DNA of 64,000 bases from Hexactinellida sp. DTS-2022 (lineage: Eukaryota; Porifera; Hexactinellida). Of the stretch, positions 29,971 through 41,602 are shown piece after piece. How positions within the stretch are numbered: the stretch's first letter is position 1; every line of letters starts with the position of its first letter. The DNA lies in the NCBI GenBank assembly GCA_028753945.1, contig JAPNXP010000013.1:4775501-4839500 (forward strand), given 5' to 3'. A program made the position numbers and the translations under genes. The notes under the pieces were generated by a model. That model did not search any database. It saw nothing but the letters and a program-made list of their open reading frames with translations, and had not been told where the DNA came from.

Positions 29971-31014
29971 ATGTGTGCAGCAAAGTACCCCAGTAGCGAG
30001 GTGGACAGCTGTGGAGTTACAGATAATAAGGGAGATAATATAACACCTTTCGATACTCTTTTCAAACTCTACAAAAAGAGAGTTCCTATCTCCACGCTCC
30101 CGTCTCCTCTGAACCTACAACTAATGCCAGTAGACTCACAATGGAACAAGCATATAGGCATACTGCCAATAGGGAACAGAGACATAGAGGGCTATCATAA
30201 CAAGCTAGGCTTAAGGTCTCCCTCCGACTGGACATGCTACACCATGCCAAACCTGTATCCCGGACTCATGTACGTACCGAACATATTCAAACCGGGCTGT
30301 CAGTACCCGTGGGTGTGGCGAGCTATAGCAGAGTACAATCGGTTGCCTAACAAGTGTAATATCGATGCGCATACGCTACGTAGCGACGGGAGCAGGCTAT
30401 GGAATGCAGCAGATTGGCTACACAAGGGCTGTAGCATGAAAAGCAACCCTATGTACCAGCTGAGATGGGCTACGGTAGGCTACCAGTACGATTGGACGCA
30501 TAAAGTGTACCGAGAGAAAGATCACTCTCCCATTCCCGAGGAGCTCACGCTCCTATTCCAGTACATTTCCAGAGCGCTAGGGTTCGGTAGCTTCGAACTG
30601 GAAGCCGGGATTATAAACTACTACCACCTGGACTCTGCTATAGCAGGGCACATAGACCAGGCTGAGTTCGACCAGGAGGCTCCTCTCTTCTCGCTCAGCT
30701 TCGGACTCCCAGCTGTCTTCCTGGTGGGAGGCGCCACTAAGCGCACGGAACCAGTTCCTCTCTTGTTACAGAGCGGAGACCTAGTGGCCATGAGTGGTCC
30801 CACGCGCATGGCTTATCACGCCGTACCGCGGATAATCCCGCAGGAGGGACACACGCCTGCAGTGTGTGTTACAGAGAGAGAAGAGACAATAGAGCTAATG
30901 GAGCCGCTGGTGAGTGAGGAGATGTTCGGTCAAGTGGAGGCTGTTAGGAATTATATGGAATGTTCTAGAATTAATATGAATATGCGACAAGTTGGAATGT
31001 TTCCGAAAAAATAG
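29971..31014 (+). CDS. ALKBH1: ALKBH1 dioxygenase
   Basis: A single-exon protein of 347 residues (human 389). The Fe(II)/2-oxoglutarate site reads GHIDQAEFD (His227, Asp229), YHAVPRI (His283) and Arg287 for 2-oxoglutarate. LRWATVGYQYDWTHKVY and INYYHLDSAIAGH are ALKBH1-specific blocks. ALKBH1 demethylates tRNA m1A, makes f5C in mitochondrial tRNA-Met, and has been reported to act on DNA. The C-terminus stops soon after the catalytic fold (MNMRQVG), lacking the longer human tail. Confidence 0.94.
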   Translation: MCAAKYPSSEVDSCGVTDNKGDNITPFDTLFKLYKKRVPISTLPSPLNLQLMPVDSQWNKHIGILPIGNRDIEGYHNKLGLRSPSDWTCYTMPNLYPGLMYVPNIFKPGCQYPWVWRAIAEYNRLPNKCNIDAHTLRSDGSRLWNAADWLHKGCSMKSNPMYQLRWATVGYQYDWTHKVYREKDHSPIPEELTLLFQYISRALGFGSFELEAGIINYYHLDSAIAGHIDQAEFDQEAPLFSLSFGLPAVFLVGGATKRTEPVPLLLQSGDLVAMSGPTRMAYHAVPRIIPQEGHTPAVCVTEREETIELMEPLVSEEMFGQVEAVRNYMECSRINMNMRQVGMFPKK

Positions 31015-31254
31015 TAACTAATTTGATACAATGATTAGAAATCTTGTCAACAGACAGAAAATAAGTTCGATTGAAATGAGCCCTTCAGTCTCAGTCAATT
31101 AAATTTCATGATTTCTTATGAAATAAATGCTCGCTTAGGGACTGAAAATAACTTGTCAATATCTATTATGGCGAACTCTGTACTGTAATACTTACTATAG
31201 GAGATCCATATTAACACCTTCGTAAATTATTATAAGCTATCCTCTGTTGACGTA
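31015..31254. other. Spacer, ALKBH1 3' end to DDX47 start
   Basis: 240 bp of AT-rich sequence holding the ALKBH1 3' UTR and DDX47 promoter. No repeat ends seen. Confidence 0.4.
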
Positions 31255-32586
31255 ATGGCAGAATGCGTGGAGCCAGCAGACCCAGTCGCTCCGGAGGCTG
31301 TGACTAAGAAAGCGGCGCTCAGCTTCCGATCCCTGGGCATAGCCGAGGTGCTATGCGAGGCCTGTCACCGCCTCAACTGGACCACGCCCACGCGCGTCCA
31401 GGAGGAGGGGATCCCTCTCGCGCTCGAGGGGAGGGACGTCATCGGACTGGCAGAGACCGGATCTGGGAAAACCGCCGCGTTTGCTATTCCGATCCTACAG
31501 GGGCTGCTGGATAAACCGGGGAGACTATTCGCGCTTGTTCTCACCCCGACCCGCGAGCTCGCTTTCCAGATCTCTGAGCAGTTCGACGCACTGGGCTCGG
31601 GTATAGGCGTAAAGTGCGGCGTTATAGTCGGGGGGATGGATATGGTGTCTCAGGCCCTGGTGCTGGGGAAGCGACCGCACGTGCTTATCGCCACGCCAGG
31701 GAGACTGGTAGACCACCTCGAGAACACAAAGGGGTTCAACCTGAAAAGTCTAAAGTACCTCGTAATGGACGAGGCAGATAGAATCCTAAATATGGACTTC
31801 GAAGTTGATTTGGATAAAATCTTAAAAGTAATTCCCAAGCAGAGACACACGTATTTATTCTCTGCCACGATGACTAAGAAGGTTCAGAAGTTACAAAGAG
31901 CGTCACTGAAGGATCCGGTTAAAGTGGAGGTTTCCAGCAAATACCACACCGTGGAGAAACTCCAGCAATTCTACTTATTCATTCCTGCCAAGTACAAGGA
32001 CTGCTATCTAGTCAGTATCATTAACGAACTGGCTGGTAACTCCTTCATGGTATTCTGTGGCACCTGCAATAATACCACTCGCACAGCCCTGTTGCTACGT
32101 TCACTCGGCGTACAAGCTATTCCTCTCAACGGACAGATGAGCCAGACCAAGAGACTTGGGGCTCTTAATAGCTTCAAAGCGAAGCCGGGCTCCATTCTAG
32201 TGGCAACTGACGTGGCGAGCAGGGGACTCGACATACCGCACGTTGACGTCATAGTTAACTTCGATATCCCGACGCACTCCAAGGACTACATACACCGCGT
32301 GGGCCGGACCGCCCGGGCAGGTAGGGCCGGCAGGAGCGTCAGCTTTGTGACGCAATACGACGTGGAGCTGTACCAGCGGATCGAGCATCTCATCGGTAAG
32401 AAACTGCCGGAGTACCCCACTGTGCAGGAGGAAGTGCTGTTGTTAATGGAGAGAGTGAGCGAGGCGCAGAGACTGGCAAAGCTGGAAATGAAAGATTTGG
32501 AAGAAAAGAAGAAAAAGAGGCGGGGCGAGGAGGAAGGGGAGAGCAGACCTGTTGTGAGCTTCAAAAAGAAGAAATATAGGAAATAG
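31255..32586 (+). CDS. DDX47: DEAD-box RNA helicase DDX47/Rrp3
   Basis: 443 residues in one exon (human 455). All helicase motifs are intact: Q motif ([10 protein letters not shown]...PTRVQ), AETGSGKT 66-73, PTRELA 98-103, TPGR 147-150, DEAD 172-175, SAT 203-205, [11 protein letters not shown] and [11 protein letters not shown]. The basic C-terminus ([19 protein letters not shown]) is typical of DDX47/Rrp3, which works in the nucleolus on early cleavages of 18S pre-rRNA. The stop is only 62 bp from the NEK2 stop on the other strand. Confidence 0.95.
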   Translation: MAECVEPADPVAPEAVTKKAALSFRSLGIAEVLCEACHRLNWTTPTRVQEEGIPLALEGRDVIGLAETGSGKTAAFAIPILQGLLDKPGRLFALVLTPTRELAFQISEQFDALGSGIGVKCGVIVGGMDMVSQALVLGKRPHVLIATPGRLVDHLENTKGFNLKSLKYLVMDEADRILNMDFEVDLDKILKVIPKQRHTYLFSATMTKKVQKLQRASLKDPVKVEVSSKYHTVEKLQQFYLFIPAKYKDCYLVSIINELAGNSFMVFCGTCNNTTRTALLLRSLGVQAIPLNGQMSQTKRLGALNSFKAKPGSILVATDVASRGLDIPHVDVIVNFDIPTHSKDYIHRVGRTARAGRAGRSVSFVTQYDVELYQRIEHLIGKKLPEYPTVQEEVLLLMERVSEAQRLAKLEMKDLEEKKKKRRGEEEGESRPVVSFKKKKYRK

Positions 32587-32648
32587 AGTGTGTTCTTTGT
32601 TAGAAATATTGTTGTTATTAAACAATACGTTCTTATAATCAGATAATG

Positions 32649-34695
<2,047 letters not shown>

Positions 34696-34837
34696 TCTCT
34701 ACTGATTAACTGAAATTTAACCAATTATAACGTGCATCATCAAATATGGCAATACGTATTATACAATAGTATACAATATACGGTAATCTGTGATTTATAA
34801 TTTTATATGGCAAATGAAATAAACTTTACTATTATAA

Positions 34838-35887
34838 CTAATTTGAGATTTCGCTAAGTTTACTCCTGACATCGGTTCCCTCCCTGATCAGCCTCTGCTC
34901 CTCCTCCTCCAACTCGTTCAGCTCACGCGTGAATCTCTCCTTCAGAAACGGGTTCGTGGTGTCCACAATGCGACTCTTCTGCTTGTTCAGCTTAACCTGC
35001 AGATTCCCCAGCTGCTCACTGGCCCTACACAGCTCCTGTTCCAGCTCTACCTTTCTGCTGTCGTCCGACTCCAGAGTCTCCAGCGGCGCCTCGCTCTCCT
35101 TCTCATGTATCAGATCCACCTGTTCCTCTATAACCTCTTCCGCAGGTTCCGCCGCTTCCTCTGTCGGCCCCGCCCCCGGACCTCCCGGCCCCTCGGACCT
35201 ATCTTCCTCGTCGGAGGAGCTCACCACCCCGATGAGGTTCATCTCGGAGGCGGGTGACGTAATCGGAACTAAGCGGCTCTCGCTCAGCGCGTCAGCTGAC
35301 GGGGAGTCGCTGGTATCCATGGGAACAGAGGGGGTACCCGGCTGCTTAACCTCCTCATCTGTCAGGAGCTCAAACTCCACATTAACCGCCTCTGAGTCCT
35401 CTTTGAGCAGCCGCCGCACCTCGCTCTCGATCTCGGGAGAGTCGATTAGCTTCTTAAGAGCTGTCTTTCTGAATCTCTTCTTGCGCGCGTTCTTAAGCGG
35501 CAGCGTAATCCCGTGTTTGTATTGGTAGCGTCGTTGTAGCTGGTTCCGCTGCTTGAGTGTAAAGTCGTTAATATTCTCCACCGGCAGGTCGAGTGGATCC
35601 TCGCTACACACCACCATCTGGGCGATGTTACCCGACTTGTACACGGTCTTCTTGTCGAGCGTTTTGTTAACGTCCACCACACAGGGCAGGTCCATGACCT
35701 TACCGAAGAGCGAGTTGTCGTCAAACCGGATATTCCAGCGCCTCCCGTCGTGCCCCATTTGTACCTGCAGGCGCTCCTCGAGAGTGTCCGTTGAGATCGC
35801 CTTGTGCACCTGTTGTGCCACGTGAGGAGGCAGCCGCAGCAGAACGTGCTGCTCTAGCTGTCCCACGCTTATGTCAGGCTCAGACAT
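34838..35887 (-). CDS. TAF7: TFIID subunit TAF7
   Basis: From ATG 35887 (MSEPDISVGQLEQHVLLRLP) 349 residues, matching the length of human TAF7. The TAFII55 N-terminal domain shows HVLLRLPPHVA, VMDLPCVVDVNKTLDKKTVYKSGNIAQMVV and HGITLPLKNARKKRFRKTALKK...IESEVRRLL. The acidic middle and C-terminal coiled coil follow. TAF7 sits on TAF1 and restrains its acetyltransferase until initiation. Five extra upstream residues (MLTTP) are possible. The GC-rich coding region has no introns. Confidence 0.94.
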   Translation of the reverse strand: MSEPDISVGQLEQHVLLRLPPHVAQQVHKAISTDTLEERLQVQMGHDGRRWNIRFDDNSLFGKVMDLPCVVDVNKTLDKKTVYKSGNIAQMVVCSEDPLDLPVENINDFTLKQRNQLQRRYQYKHGITLPLKNARKKRFRKTALKKLIDSPEIESEVRRLLKEDSEAVNVEFELLTDEEVKQPGTPSVPMDTSDSPSADALSESRLVPITSPASEMNLIGVVSSSDEEDRSEGPGGPGAGPTEEAAEPAEEVIEEQVDLIHEKESEAPLETLESDDSRKVELEQELCRASEQLGNLQVKLNKQKSRIVDTTNPFLKERFTRELNELEEEEQRLIREGTDVRSKLSEISN

Positions 35888-35902
35888 AGGCGTAGTTAGC
35901 AC

Positions 35903-36267
35903 GGGCGTACTTGGGGTTAATGGGTATGCATGGTATTAGTTTGTCTATTATTGATTGAATTAGTTTTGATATATGTGTATGCAAAAATTGATCGGAAAAT
36001 TTGGCTAGAAAACTTCGATCAAATCCCGATCCAAGTTCCAACGATCTTAAAAAAAGGATCACAATCATGAAATGAAAAATCCAATGCAAACTTTATTTGA
36101 TTCTACTTATATCGAATTAGCTGTCTTTGGAATCGCTATAACGGGAGTTGTCTGTATAAAAATATAGATATATATTACGTATTGTATGTTGCATCGTATT
36201 TTGCTCGGAGGTTCTAATAAAAACTAATTACAGATATCGTTTATATCCTAATAAACACAACAGTTCA
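35903..36267. other. Spacer between TAF7 5' end and TMEM35 3' end
   Basis: AT-rich. One half of a pogo-type end (GCTATAACGGGAGTTGTCTG) is visible at about 36134-36155, without its partner. Confidence 0.45.
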
Positions 36268-36783
36268 TCAATCTTCCTTCACAGACTCCATGCTTATGAA
36301 TATTCCCGTTGTGAAGTGTCTCCACGCGATTAGGAACACGATAACCATGGATGGGATCACTTTAACCACTGGGTCTCCGAGCATGCAGTGTGTGAAGAAC
36401 GCGCCAGTCATCATCAGCACTAGAATGTGGTTCGCGATTCTCCGCAAAACCCTGTTTCCCACGAGCAGCAGAACCGCACAGGTCATTTCTGTGGCGCCGA
36501 CTAGCATTCTGTAGTTATCCGGAGAGGGCGTGTGTCCGAACATCTGCGTCGGGGCAACCGAAGCGAACCGATGGAATTCGCGTTGTAACTCTATGTGTTT
36601 TTCATAGGAAAGCCTAGCTGAAAGCTTAACGAATCCGGCCAATAGGAATATAACTACAATCACTATTGTCAGAATTCTGTTTACGATGGAACGAATGTTG
36701 TTCATATTAGAGTTATCGGTGAATACTAACTGGAATATATAGCCAACGACCTTTGAGGTGGTGCTTGAATCTCTAGAGGACAT
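36268..36783 (-). CDS. TMEM35/NACHO-like four-helix membrane protein
   Basis: 171 residues. After a polar start there are four hydrophobic segments, at about 37-52, 91-107, 113-130 and 136-154. The family pattern FLLAGFVKLSARLSYEKHIELQREFHRFA, VGATEMTCAVLLLVGN and FFTHCMLGDPVVK fits the TMEM35/DoxX-like group (vertebrate GTIKLTPRLS..., FFHQLVGDPLK). TMEM35A (NACHO) is an ER chaperone for nicotinic receptor assembly and TMEM35B is less studied. Which one this corresponds to, or whether the function holds outside bilaterians, is unknown. Met27 is an alternative start. Confidence 0.8.
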   Translation of the reverse strand: MSSRDSSTTSKVVGYIFQLVFTDNSNMNNIRSIVNRILTIVIVVIFLLAGFVKLSARLSYEKHIELQREFHRFASVAPTQMFGHTPSPDNYRMLVGATEMTCAVLLLVGNRVLRRIANHILVLMMTGAFFTHCMLGDPVVKVIPSMVIVFLIAWRHFTTGIFISMESVKED

Positions 36784-36826
36784 CTAACTAGCACAATAAT
36801 AGAATGTCTCTAATAGCATAAATATA

Positions 36827-36998
36827 CGGTAGAACCTCGGTAGTACGAACACCAGGGGATTGCTAAATGCGTTCGCCTTATCCGGAATTTGTATTAACCA
36901 TATAATTTGTAATGAAAAGGCTTTGAAGGGTACTAAAATAGTATTCATATTAACCGGAATTTCATATTAACCGTGTTCGTACTAACGAGGTTCTACTG
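36827..36998. mobile_element. pogo-type MITE upstream of TMEM35
   Basis: Ends CGGTAGAACCTCGGTAGTAC / GTACTAACGAGGTTCTACTG with TA on both sides (36825-36826, 36999-37000). Confidence 0.85.
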
Positions 36999-37153
36999 TA
37001 CGTACATAGTACACATCCAATTACCTGTCAATAAAATAGGATATACAAATGAATTAGTTTAAACTAACCTCAAAATAACATTGCTCTTGTTCATTTTTCG
37101 TTTATCAAAATATCTAATTTATAATACGAAACTCAATAATTCTATCAACTAAG

Positions 37154-37639
37154 TTAGGAGCTTACGAAAGCATTAAAGTGGCAGGATCTGAAAAGGTAGC
37201 CGAGTAGAAAAGTGATCAGAGCTAAGAACAAGAATGAAACCAAGTTTTTGCCCACATCTCTATTTTCCTTTTGAACCGGGGCTAAAGAATTTATAGAAAC
37301 ATCAATATCTCCATTTTTCTCCAAAATGCAAAGTAGTTTGATTCCGTTATTATTATCGTGACTGGGTTGCCTTCCCCTATACCTATACGGAGGGCTCATA
37401 AGCCGCGTGGATCGCCTGATCTCCTTCCTCTCGTGTTTGCAGAAGAGACATGTCCATCTAATGTGCTTCTTTGGGAGCGTATCGAGGGTGAGGCCGACAC
37501 AAGACAGGTGGTACTCTCGCGAGCAGAGAGTCGAGCTACACTCGATCCACCAAATCTTGTCCTCCTCCCCTTCATCCTCTGTTTGGTTACACATCGAACA
37601 GATGTTCTCCGGAATCTTTGATGGGGCTGCCATATACAC
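37154..37639 (-). CDS. PHD-finger protein with C-terminal membrane anchor
   Basis: 161 residues (159 from the second ATG at 37633). A C4HC3 PHD finger lies at about 14-67: Cys14, Cys17, Cys34, Cys39, His44, Cys47, Cys64, Cys67, with the typical W before the last pair (RWTCLFC). A basic linker (KHERKEIRRSTR) and a low-complexity middle follow. Residues 132-150 are strongly hydrophobic (LVSFLFLALITFLLGYLF), ending eleven residues before the stop. The hydrophobic stretch predicts a tail anchor, unusual for a chromatin-reader fold. It could tether to the inner nuclear or ER membrane, or the finger may be RING-like in function. No named family recognised. Confidence 0.75.
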   Translation of the reverse strand: MYMAAPSKIPENICSMCNQTEDEGEEDKIWWIECSSTLCSREYHLSCVGLTLDTLPKKHIRWTCLFCKHERKEIRRSTRLMSPPYRYRGRQPSHDNNNGIKLLCILEKNGDIDVSINSLAPVQKENRDVGKNLVSFLFLALITFLLGYLFRSCHFNAFVSS

Positions 37640-37678
37640 ACTATGCAGTAGTTAAGGAACTGATTTAATTGTGAAGTA

Positions 37679-37811
37679 CAGTGGACTCTCGAAATAATGA
37701 AGGGGATATGTGAATTCCTTCGTTATATGCGGATAATAATTAATGTATTTTGTGCTCTGGAGGAAATCTCCATTTCGTTATATCCGGCTTGGTTATAACG
37801 GGAGTTTACTG
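37679..37811. mobile_element. pogo-type MITE upstream of the PHD gene
   Basis: Ends CAGTGGACTCTCGAAATAATG and GTTATAACGGGAGTTTACTG, TA on both sides. The body resembles the SNRPA1 intron 3 copy (CGGATAATAATTAATG, CTCTGG). Confidence 0.85.
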
Positions 37812-37824
37812 TAGCTGTAGTTTA

Positions 37825-38010
37825 GTCAGGTCTGCTTATTGTGAACAATTATTCGTCTGCTTAATATGGAATTTTTATTATGAACAAGCCCTATGGTCCC
37901 AATTTAACAACTTACATAGGATTTCTATTAGCCTATTATGAAGCTCTCTATTATCCGTATTATGAAGACAATATTTGATCCCTTGAATGTTCATAATAAA
38001 AGAACCTGAC
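37825..38010. mobile_element. MITE, CAGGTCTGC family, adjacent to the previous one
   Basis: Left GTCAGGTCTGCTTATTGTG, right TAATAAAAGAACCTGAC. Shares ATGGTCCCAATTTAACAACT with the 17.1-kb copy (CCCCAATTTAGCAACT). Confidence 0.7.
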
Positions 38011-38044
38011 ATTAAATTAATTTCTCAACAAACATAATTAATAA

Positions 38045-38896
<852 letters not shown>

Positions 38897-38968
38897 TTAT
38901 TGGAGAGGAATACTGGCTGTACTAACCAAAGTAACAAATATATTTCAAGCATTAATTGTGATCTACAT

Positions 38969-39042
38969 CAGTGGTTCCTAACATGGGGTCCACAAGATCT
39001 CAAAATTTGTATTACGGTCAATGGAATGGTTGGAATATGCTG
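38969..39042. mobile_element. hAT-type MITE fragment
   Basis: Left end CAGTGGTTCCTAACATGGGG with the GTCCACAAGAT...ATTACGGTCAATGG body shared with the 62.4-kb copy. The right end is degraded and no target duplication was found. Confidence 0.6.
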
Positions 39043-39129
39043 GCGCTGTAATACAAATGTTTCTATCTATAAACTGATCGAATTCAAATAAAATCACAAA
39101 CAGAGTATCACACTGCTTGCTACTACCCC

Positions 39130-40974
39130 CTAGTTATCTGTCTGTGTACTGTCTGGGGCAATAGCCTTACCAGAGGTGTCCATTAGCTTAATAACGCCGG
39201 TCTTGTTCAGCTTATCAATGGCGTCCATGAGCTTACCGGCCTCTGCCTCCTTCTCCTCCTCCGTCATCCCCTCCAGCTCGCTCGGCTCTGCGGCTTTCGG
39301 CGCCGCGGTTATCGGGTCCAGCTCTTCGCGGCACTGCAGGAACTCCTCCGTGTCTGAGTCGCCGCTGTCGCTGGAGTAGTTCCCCTCCCCCTCGTGCGGC
39401 CCGCCGGCCAGCAGCCCCCGCTGCATGAGCAGACCCGCCGCGTTCCCGAACCCCGTGTACTTGACCAGGCGGTCCACGCTCTCCTTGCAGAGCACGAATA
39501 GGAAGTCGGCCGTGGAGTAGGCTAGCGAGTGCTCCGAGTGTATCATCAGCTTAACCACGCGCGCCTTGAGATCGCCCCCCTCCTCGGGGCGGCCCGTGAC
39601 CCTCCCCAGCGGCGGTAGCACCCGCTTACGCACATAGTGCCGGATGCTGGGACTCCCTCTGCACAGCGTGCGGAGCGTGGGCAGCAGCGTGATCTTAGTC
39701 AGCGTCAGCTCACTCAGGCCCGCGTCGCTGTACTCCAGTCCCTGGTCCATCCTGTCAACTAGCAGCTTTACGAGAGCCAGATTCCTGTCTTCGTACGGCA
39801 TCAGCAGCAGAGGCGGCGCCCCCTTACATGCCCCCTGAGACACGGGACAAGAGGGGGGCGTTACGTCACGCGCCGACTGGCTGGAGATAACACTGCCTGT
39901 CTTGGGGACAATAACGGGTATCATGGGGTAGGGGATGTTCATGAGGAGGTTCACAGCGTCGTTATAAAGTCGCGTGTATGTCTGAGAATGAGTCCACTCA
40001 GAAAAGCTGATGATGATAAGACGCAGGTCGTTATACAGCGTGAGGAGGCACTGCTTGTTGCTGGGTTTCCCGAAGAAGTCACTGCTCCAGTTGGCAGAGA
40101 GGCTGAACAGTATTTTGAGAGAGTCTACAATCAGTGCCACGATTCTCTCCTCGGGCAGAGAGGGCGTACAAAGCGCGTCAAACAGAATGTCAGAAGTTAG
40201 AGGCACCTCGCCTTCCAGAAGAGACAGGTCGGCATCCCTGGTTAGTTCTGTCATAAGATACTTCTTGTGTATCGTGGGAGGGTGTGGTCTGTAGGAGAAG
40301 TGAGTCCACTGATGGACGAGAGAACTGATCGCGTGGAATCCGTCTGTTTCGACCAGAACTCTCTGCCTGTCGTCTGGCGAACAGGCCGTGAGGAGAAATA
40401 ATAGTTTTATATCGAACTTTGTTAGCTCGAGAGGGAGACTGGTGGTTAGCTTGATTCTCTGTAAGAGCTGCTCAAGCAGACCCATCGCATGCAGAGCTTC
40501 TAGAATGTTCGCCATCAGTATGGAGGTGTGGTTCACGAATATAATGTTTATCAGAGTCTTGGTTCCCTCGATCCACGCGTCAGTTTGCACGGGAGACTCG
40601 GGAGAGAACTGGTTCTTCATAGCGAGACAGTAGGGGGTATCCTGGTAGTACAGACCAGCGGTAGAGACGATGTGCTGTAGATTGACAGTCTCTATCTGCT
40701 CATCGGTTGTACCGTCACGAGAGAGCAGACGCAGTGTGTTGGTGCCGACTAACAGAAGCTGGAGGGACTGAGTACTGGGTGTCTCTGTGAATTGTATTGA
40801 GTGGAGCTGTTCCCTTAGGTCCTTCAGGAGGATAGTGATTATTGTAGGTTTGAAGGGACTTTCGAATGTGGCAGTATCTGTGTTGGCTGTATTGAACTCT
40901 TTCAGTTTTTCTATTTTCGTATCTTCGCTAGAGAGGTCTGATTCAAGTGCCTCTTTGAGTGCTGACAAGTCCAT
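39130..40974 (-). CDS. RIC8A: RIC8 / synembryn, G-alpha chaperone and exchange factor
   Basis: 614 residues in one exon, slightly longer than human RIC8A (531-537). It is an armadillo-like helical protein. Recognisable blocks are LKLLFLLTAC, YVRKRVLPPL, LMIHSEHSLAYSTADFLFVLCKESVDRLVKYTGFGNAAGLL (the most conserved RIC-8 stretch) and the acidic, Ser-rich GNYSSDSGDSDTEEF that in vertebrates carries activating CK2 sites. RIC8 folds nascent G-alpha subunits and stimulates nucleotide exchange, and is required for spindle positioning. Whether this is A-type or B-type cannot be settled from sequence here. Confidence 0.93.
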   Translation of the reverse strand: MDLSALKEALESDLSSEDTKIEKLKEFNTANTDTATFESPFKPTIITILLKDLREQLHSIQFTETPSTQSLQLLLVGTNTLRLLSRDGTTDEQIETVNLQHIVSTAGLYYQDTPYCLAMKNQFSPESPVQTDAWIEGTKTLINIIFVNHTSILMANILEALHAMGLLEQLLQRIKLTTSLPLELTKFDIKLLFLLTACSPDDRQRVLVETDGFHAISSLVHQWTHFSYRPHPPTIHKKYLMTELTRDADLSLLEGEVPLTSDILFDALCTPSLPEERIVALIVDSLKILFSLSANWSSDFFGKPSNKQCLLTLYNDLRLIIISFSEWTHSQTYTRLYNDAVNLLMNIPYPMIPVIVPKTGSVISSQSARDVTPPSCPVSQGACKGAPPLLLMPYEDRNLALVKLLVDRMDQGLEYSDAGLSELTLTKITLLPTLRTLCRGSPSIRHYVRKRVLPPLGRVTGRPEEGGDLKARVVKLMIHSEHSLAYSTADFLFVLCKESVDRLVKYTGFGNAAGLLMQRGLLAGGPHEGEGNYSSDSGDSDTEEFLQCREELDPITAAPKAAEPSELEGMTEEEKEAEAGKLMDAIDKLNKTGVIKLMDTSGKAIAPDSTQTDN

Positions 40975-41602
40975 ACTATACTACACTATATATTTGTCCC
41001 CATATACAAGTACAGTAGACCACCAATGTGTGACAAACCATCCTTATTGTATTACAAATGGTCAATTAAGTGTGCATAAGGATTTTTGCATAATTGCATT
41101 ATTTAGTGTATAAATCCAACACAATTTTGCTATTCCCAAAGCTTGTATTGACTATAGAAATTTATTGCAAACAAATTAATTCAAATAGAAATGTAAACTA
41201 CTATGAAATGGTGGTAAGGAAAACTACAACATAGAAAATTATTAAAAATAAAAGTACGTACGTATAATGAATAATAGTTGTTAGAATTATAATAAAGAGT
41301 GACTAGTACGAAAAGAACACATATTTTGTACTCAATATCAGTTTATTAAATTTGTTCAATCATTTGAAGTGGCAGTTCAAAATATGTACAGAATGAAAAT
41401 AATTAAATTAGAAGCAAAATACTGATACCAGTTCCAAGTGACAATCACAAATTGTACAAACTCTGAATAAATTGAAAAAGAAAATAAATACTGTTGTGAT
41501 GAAAGCATGCAGCTAGTGACTGATGATATTTCCAGGTTGATGGGAGCGGGGAAAGGGGATTCAAACAAGCGGAAGCAATAGTACATTGGAGAGTTGAATG
41601 CA
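40975..41602. other. Spacer between RIC8 and hnRNP L
   Basis: AT-rich, about 630 bp. It should contain the RIC8 promoter and the hnRNP L 3' UTR. An AATAAA on the minus strand and several near-palindromic AT runs are present. No gene recognised. Confidence 0.45.
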
